Shown one piece after another: positions 62,856 to 64,000 of a stretch of 64,000 bases of DNA; position 1 is the stretch's first letter; each line of letters begins with the position of its first letter. A program made the translations under genes and the position numbers. The notes beneath the pieces were generated by a model. The model worked only from the letters and a program-made list of their open reading frames with translations, did no database searches and had not been told where the DNA came from. Origin of the DNA: Impatiens glandulifera (taxonomy: Eukaryota; Streptophyta; Magnoliopsida; Ericales; Balsaminaceae); NCBI RefSeq assembly GCF_907164915.1, contig NC_061870.1, positions 32,093,848 to 32,157,847 on the forward strand, in the 5' to 3' direction.

Positions 62856-63353
62856 ATGGCGAGTTTACAGAGATTGGCATCCTTAATCCACCGTAGCTCC
62901 ACCAATCCTTCTCGCTATTCCAGAGTGATAATAACTCGATCATCCGCTTCATCTGCTCCATCCCCGGCATCATCTCCATCGTCGTCCAAAAAAGTCTCCG
63001 ATCGGATCGTCAAGCTCCTTGCCATCGATCCCGATGGCCAGAGGCGCAATATCATTGGAATGACCGGACATACTCTCCTTAAAGCCTTGACAAACAGTGG
63101 CCTTATAGATCCGGCTTCTCACCGTCTCGAGGATATCGATGCTTGTTCCGCCGAGTGCGAGGTACACATCGCGGAGGAATGGCTTGAGAAGCTCCCGGCT
63201 GCTACCTACGATGAGAAGTATGTTCTGAAGAGAAACTCAAGGGCGAGGGTCCTTAACAAGCATTCCAGACTCGGATGTCAGGTTGTCCTCACGCATGAGC
63301 TTCAGGGAATGGTGGTGTCGGTCCCTGAGCCTAAGCCTTGGGATATCCCGTAA
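62856..63353 (+). CDS. Mitochondrial complex I ferredoxin-like subunit (C1-FDX type)
   Basis: Single-exon gene of 165 aa. The N-terminus (residues 1-45) is rich in Ser, Arg and Ala with few acidic residues, as expected of a mitochondrial presequence. The body has the adrenodoxin-like ferredoxin fold order: VKLLAIDPDGQRRNI, GMTGHTLLKAL, EDIDACSAECEVHIAEEW, KHSRLGCQVVLTHELQGMVVSVP and the conserved end KPWDIP. It matches the Arabidopsis protein (At3g07480) that, from memory, forms a bridge between the arms of plant complex I. Only three cysteines (C97, C101, C141) occupy the cluster-loop and C-terminal positions; the first ligand of classical ferredoxins is absent, so a normal [2Fe-2S] cluster is doubtful. 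Confidence 0.88.
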   Translation: MASLQRLASLIHRSSTNPSRYSRVIITRSSASSAPSPASSPSSSKKVSDRIVKLLAIDPDGQRRNIIGMTGHTLLKALTNSGLIDPASHRLEDIDACSAECEVHIAEEWLEKLPAATYDEKYVLKRNSRARVLNKHSRLGCQVVLTHELQGMVVSVPEPKPWDIP

Positions 63354-64000
63354 GAGAAAGAGGGAAATTGCCTACCTTGTAAGGATTTCAACATGTTTTA
63401 TTTTTCTGGGTGTTAAAGTTGAATAATTTTGCGCATTTCTGTTGTCATGACGCTCTTCTTTTAACTATGGTTGTATGAACCTTGTTATCTGATTCCAATT
63501 TCCTCCATTATTAGACAATGTTTTTAAAGTTTGCGTCTTTAGATTGAATTCTTGAACTGTTAATAGATTATGATGAATACTCTTAAGCAATGTTGAGCAA
63601 ATAATTTAAATCAATTTCAGTTATTCCAACCTTTATCATTTCCATTTCTCCTAACCATGTTCCTTCAATAATTGAATGGTTTGCTCCATTTTTTTTTCTG
63701 TATATTCAATATGCTTATTATCGTATGGGGACTGGGGAGTACAGTTTGTTTGTCCTGGTTTCTTATTAGTAAGTAAGTTCACTACACAGGGAGGACAGGG
63801 TTGAGCAACTTCAGGTTAGCAGACATCGTCCTTAATGTTGCAGAAACCATAGTTCTTACATATATATGCCAAAGTGATTCACAAACTTCTGTGCTTCAAT
63901 TGTATGAGTTTGTAAAACATGTCATATGCAAGTTCTTAGGAAGCTGTTATTGCCTTTGCATTAGATTATCTTCTAGTTTGCCTACACTGTCAAGGTTTGA
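63354..64000. other. 3' flank of the ferredoxin-like gene to the window end
   Basis: Probable 3'UTR followed by sequence with no recognisable reading frame. A further gene could begin beyond the window. Confidence 0.4.

Noticed and set aside
1..64000. CRISPR arrays, operons, bacterial or phage genes
   Set aside because: The tandem repeats seen are short and lack spacer structure; all recognised genes have plant introns and families.
1..64000. A plant metabolic or defence gene cluster
   Set aside because: The eight genes belong to unrelated pathways with no shared substrate, orientation or co-duplication.

Overview
The window is nuclear DNA of a flowering plant, most likely a core eudicot. 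It is AT-rich, has GT-AG introns throughout, plant-specific protein families (AAE14, GHR1, HEN1, plant ArfGAP-C2, the complex I ferredoxin-like subunit) and typical plant mobile elements. I cannot name the species. All exon coordinates were derived by hand from splice consensus, reading-frame continuity and recalled family sequences, without transcripts.

Layout. Positions 1-8.3 kb are gene-poor and filled with DNA-transposon derivatives: a Mutator-type MITE (121-881), a hAT-type element carrying a tRNA-Gly-like sequence (1167-1684), a LINE-like fossil near 4.5 kb, and two long inverted-repeat (fold-back) elements (5382-6768 and about 7224-8270). The first fold-back still holds a piece of a Mutator transposase. 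Then come an AGD12-like ArfGAP-C2 gene (9674-13892, +), a second copy of the first MITE in opposite orientation (15021-15679), the AAE14 phylloquinone-pathway ligase (16033-19238, +), and a decayed Ty1/copia retrotransposon with matching 5-bp target duplications (19610-24465), interrupted by a hAT-like element (22512-22972). From 25.5 kb genes are denser: a small proline/histidine-rich CYSTM-like protein (25508-26183, +), the OLA1/YchF ATPase (27959-33137, +), the GHR1 receptor-like pseudokinase (36203-39564, +), an 18-exon IPI1/TEX10-like ribosome biogenesis gene (50015-40433, -), a TE-rich intergenic block (50.9-55.7 kb), the small-RNA methyltransferase HEN1 (56223-62126, +), and a mitochondrial complex I ferredoxin-like subunit (62856-63353, +).

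The eight genes are unrelated housekeeping or signalling genes. There is no operon or metabolic cluster. GHR1 and IPI1 are convergent; the others are head to tail or separated by repeats. I found no previously undescribed multi-gene system. The most unusual material lies in the mobile elements: a MITE family with degenerate telomere-like cores, a hAT element carrying a tRNA-Gly relic, and a fold-back Mutator derivative carrying an open SWIM-like transposase tail. There are also some gene-structure details: an in-frame cassette-exon candidate in IPI1, an in-frame upstream start in GHR1, and a tandem acceptor in AAE14.
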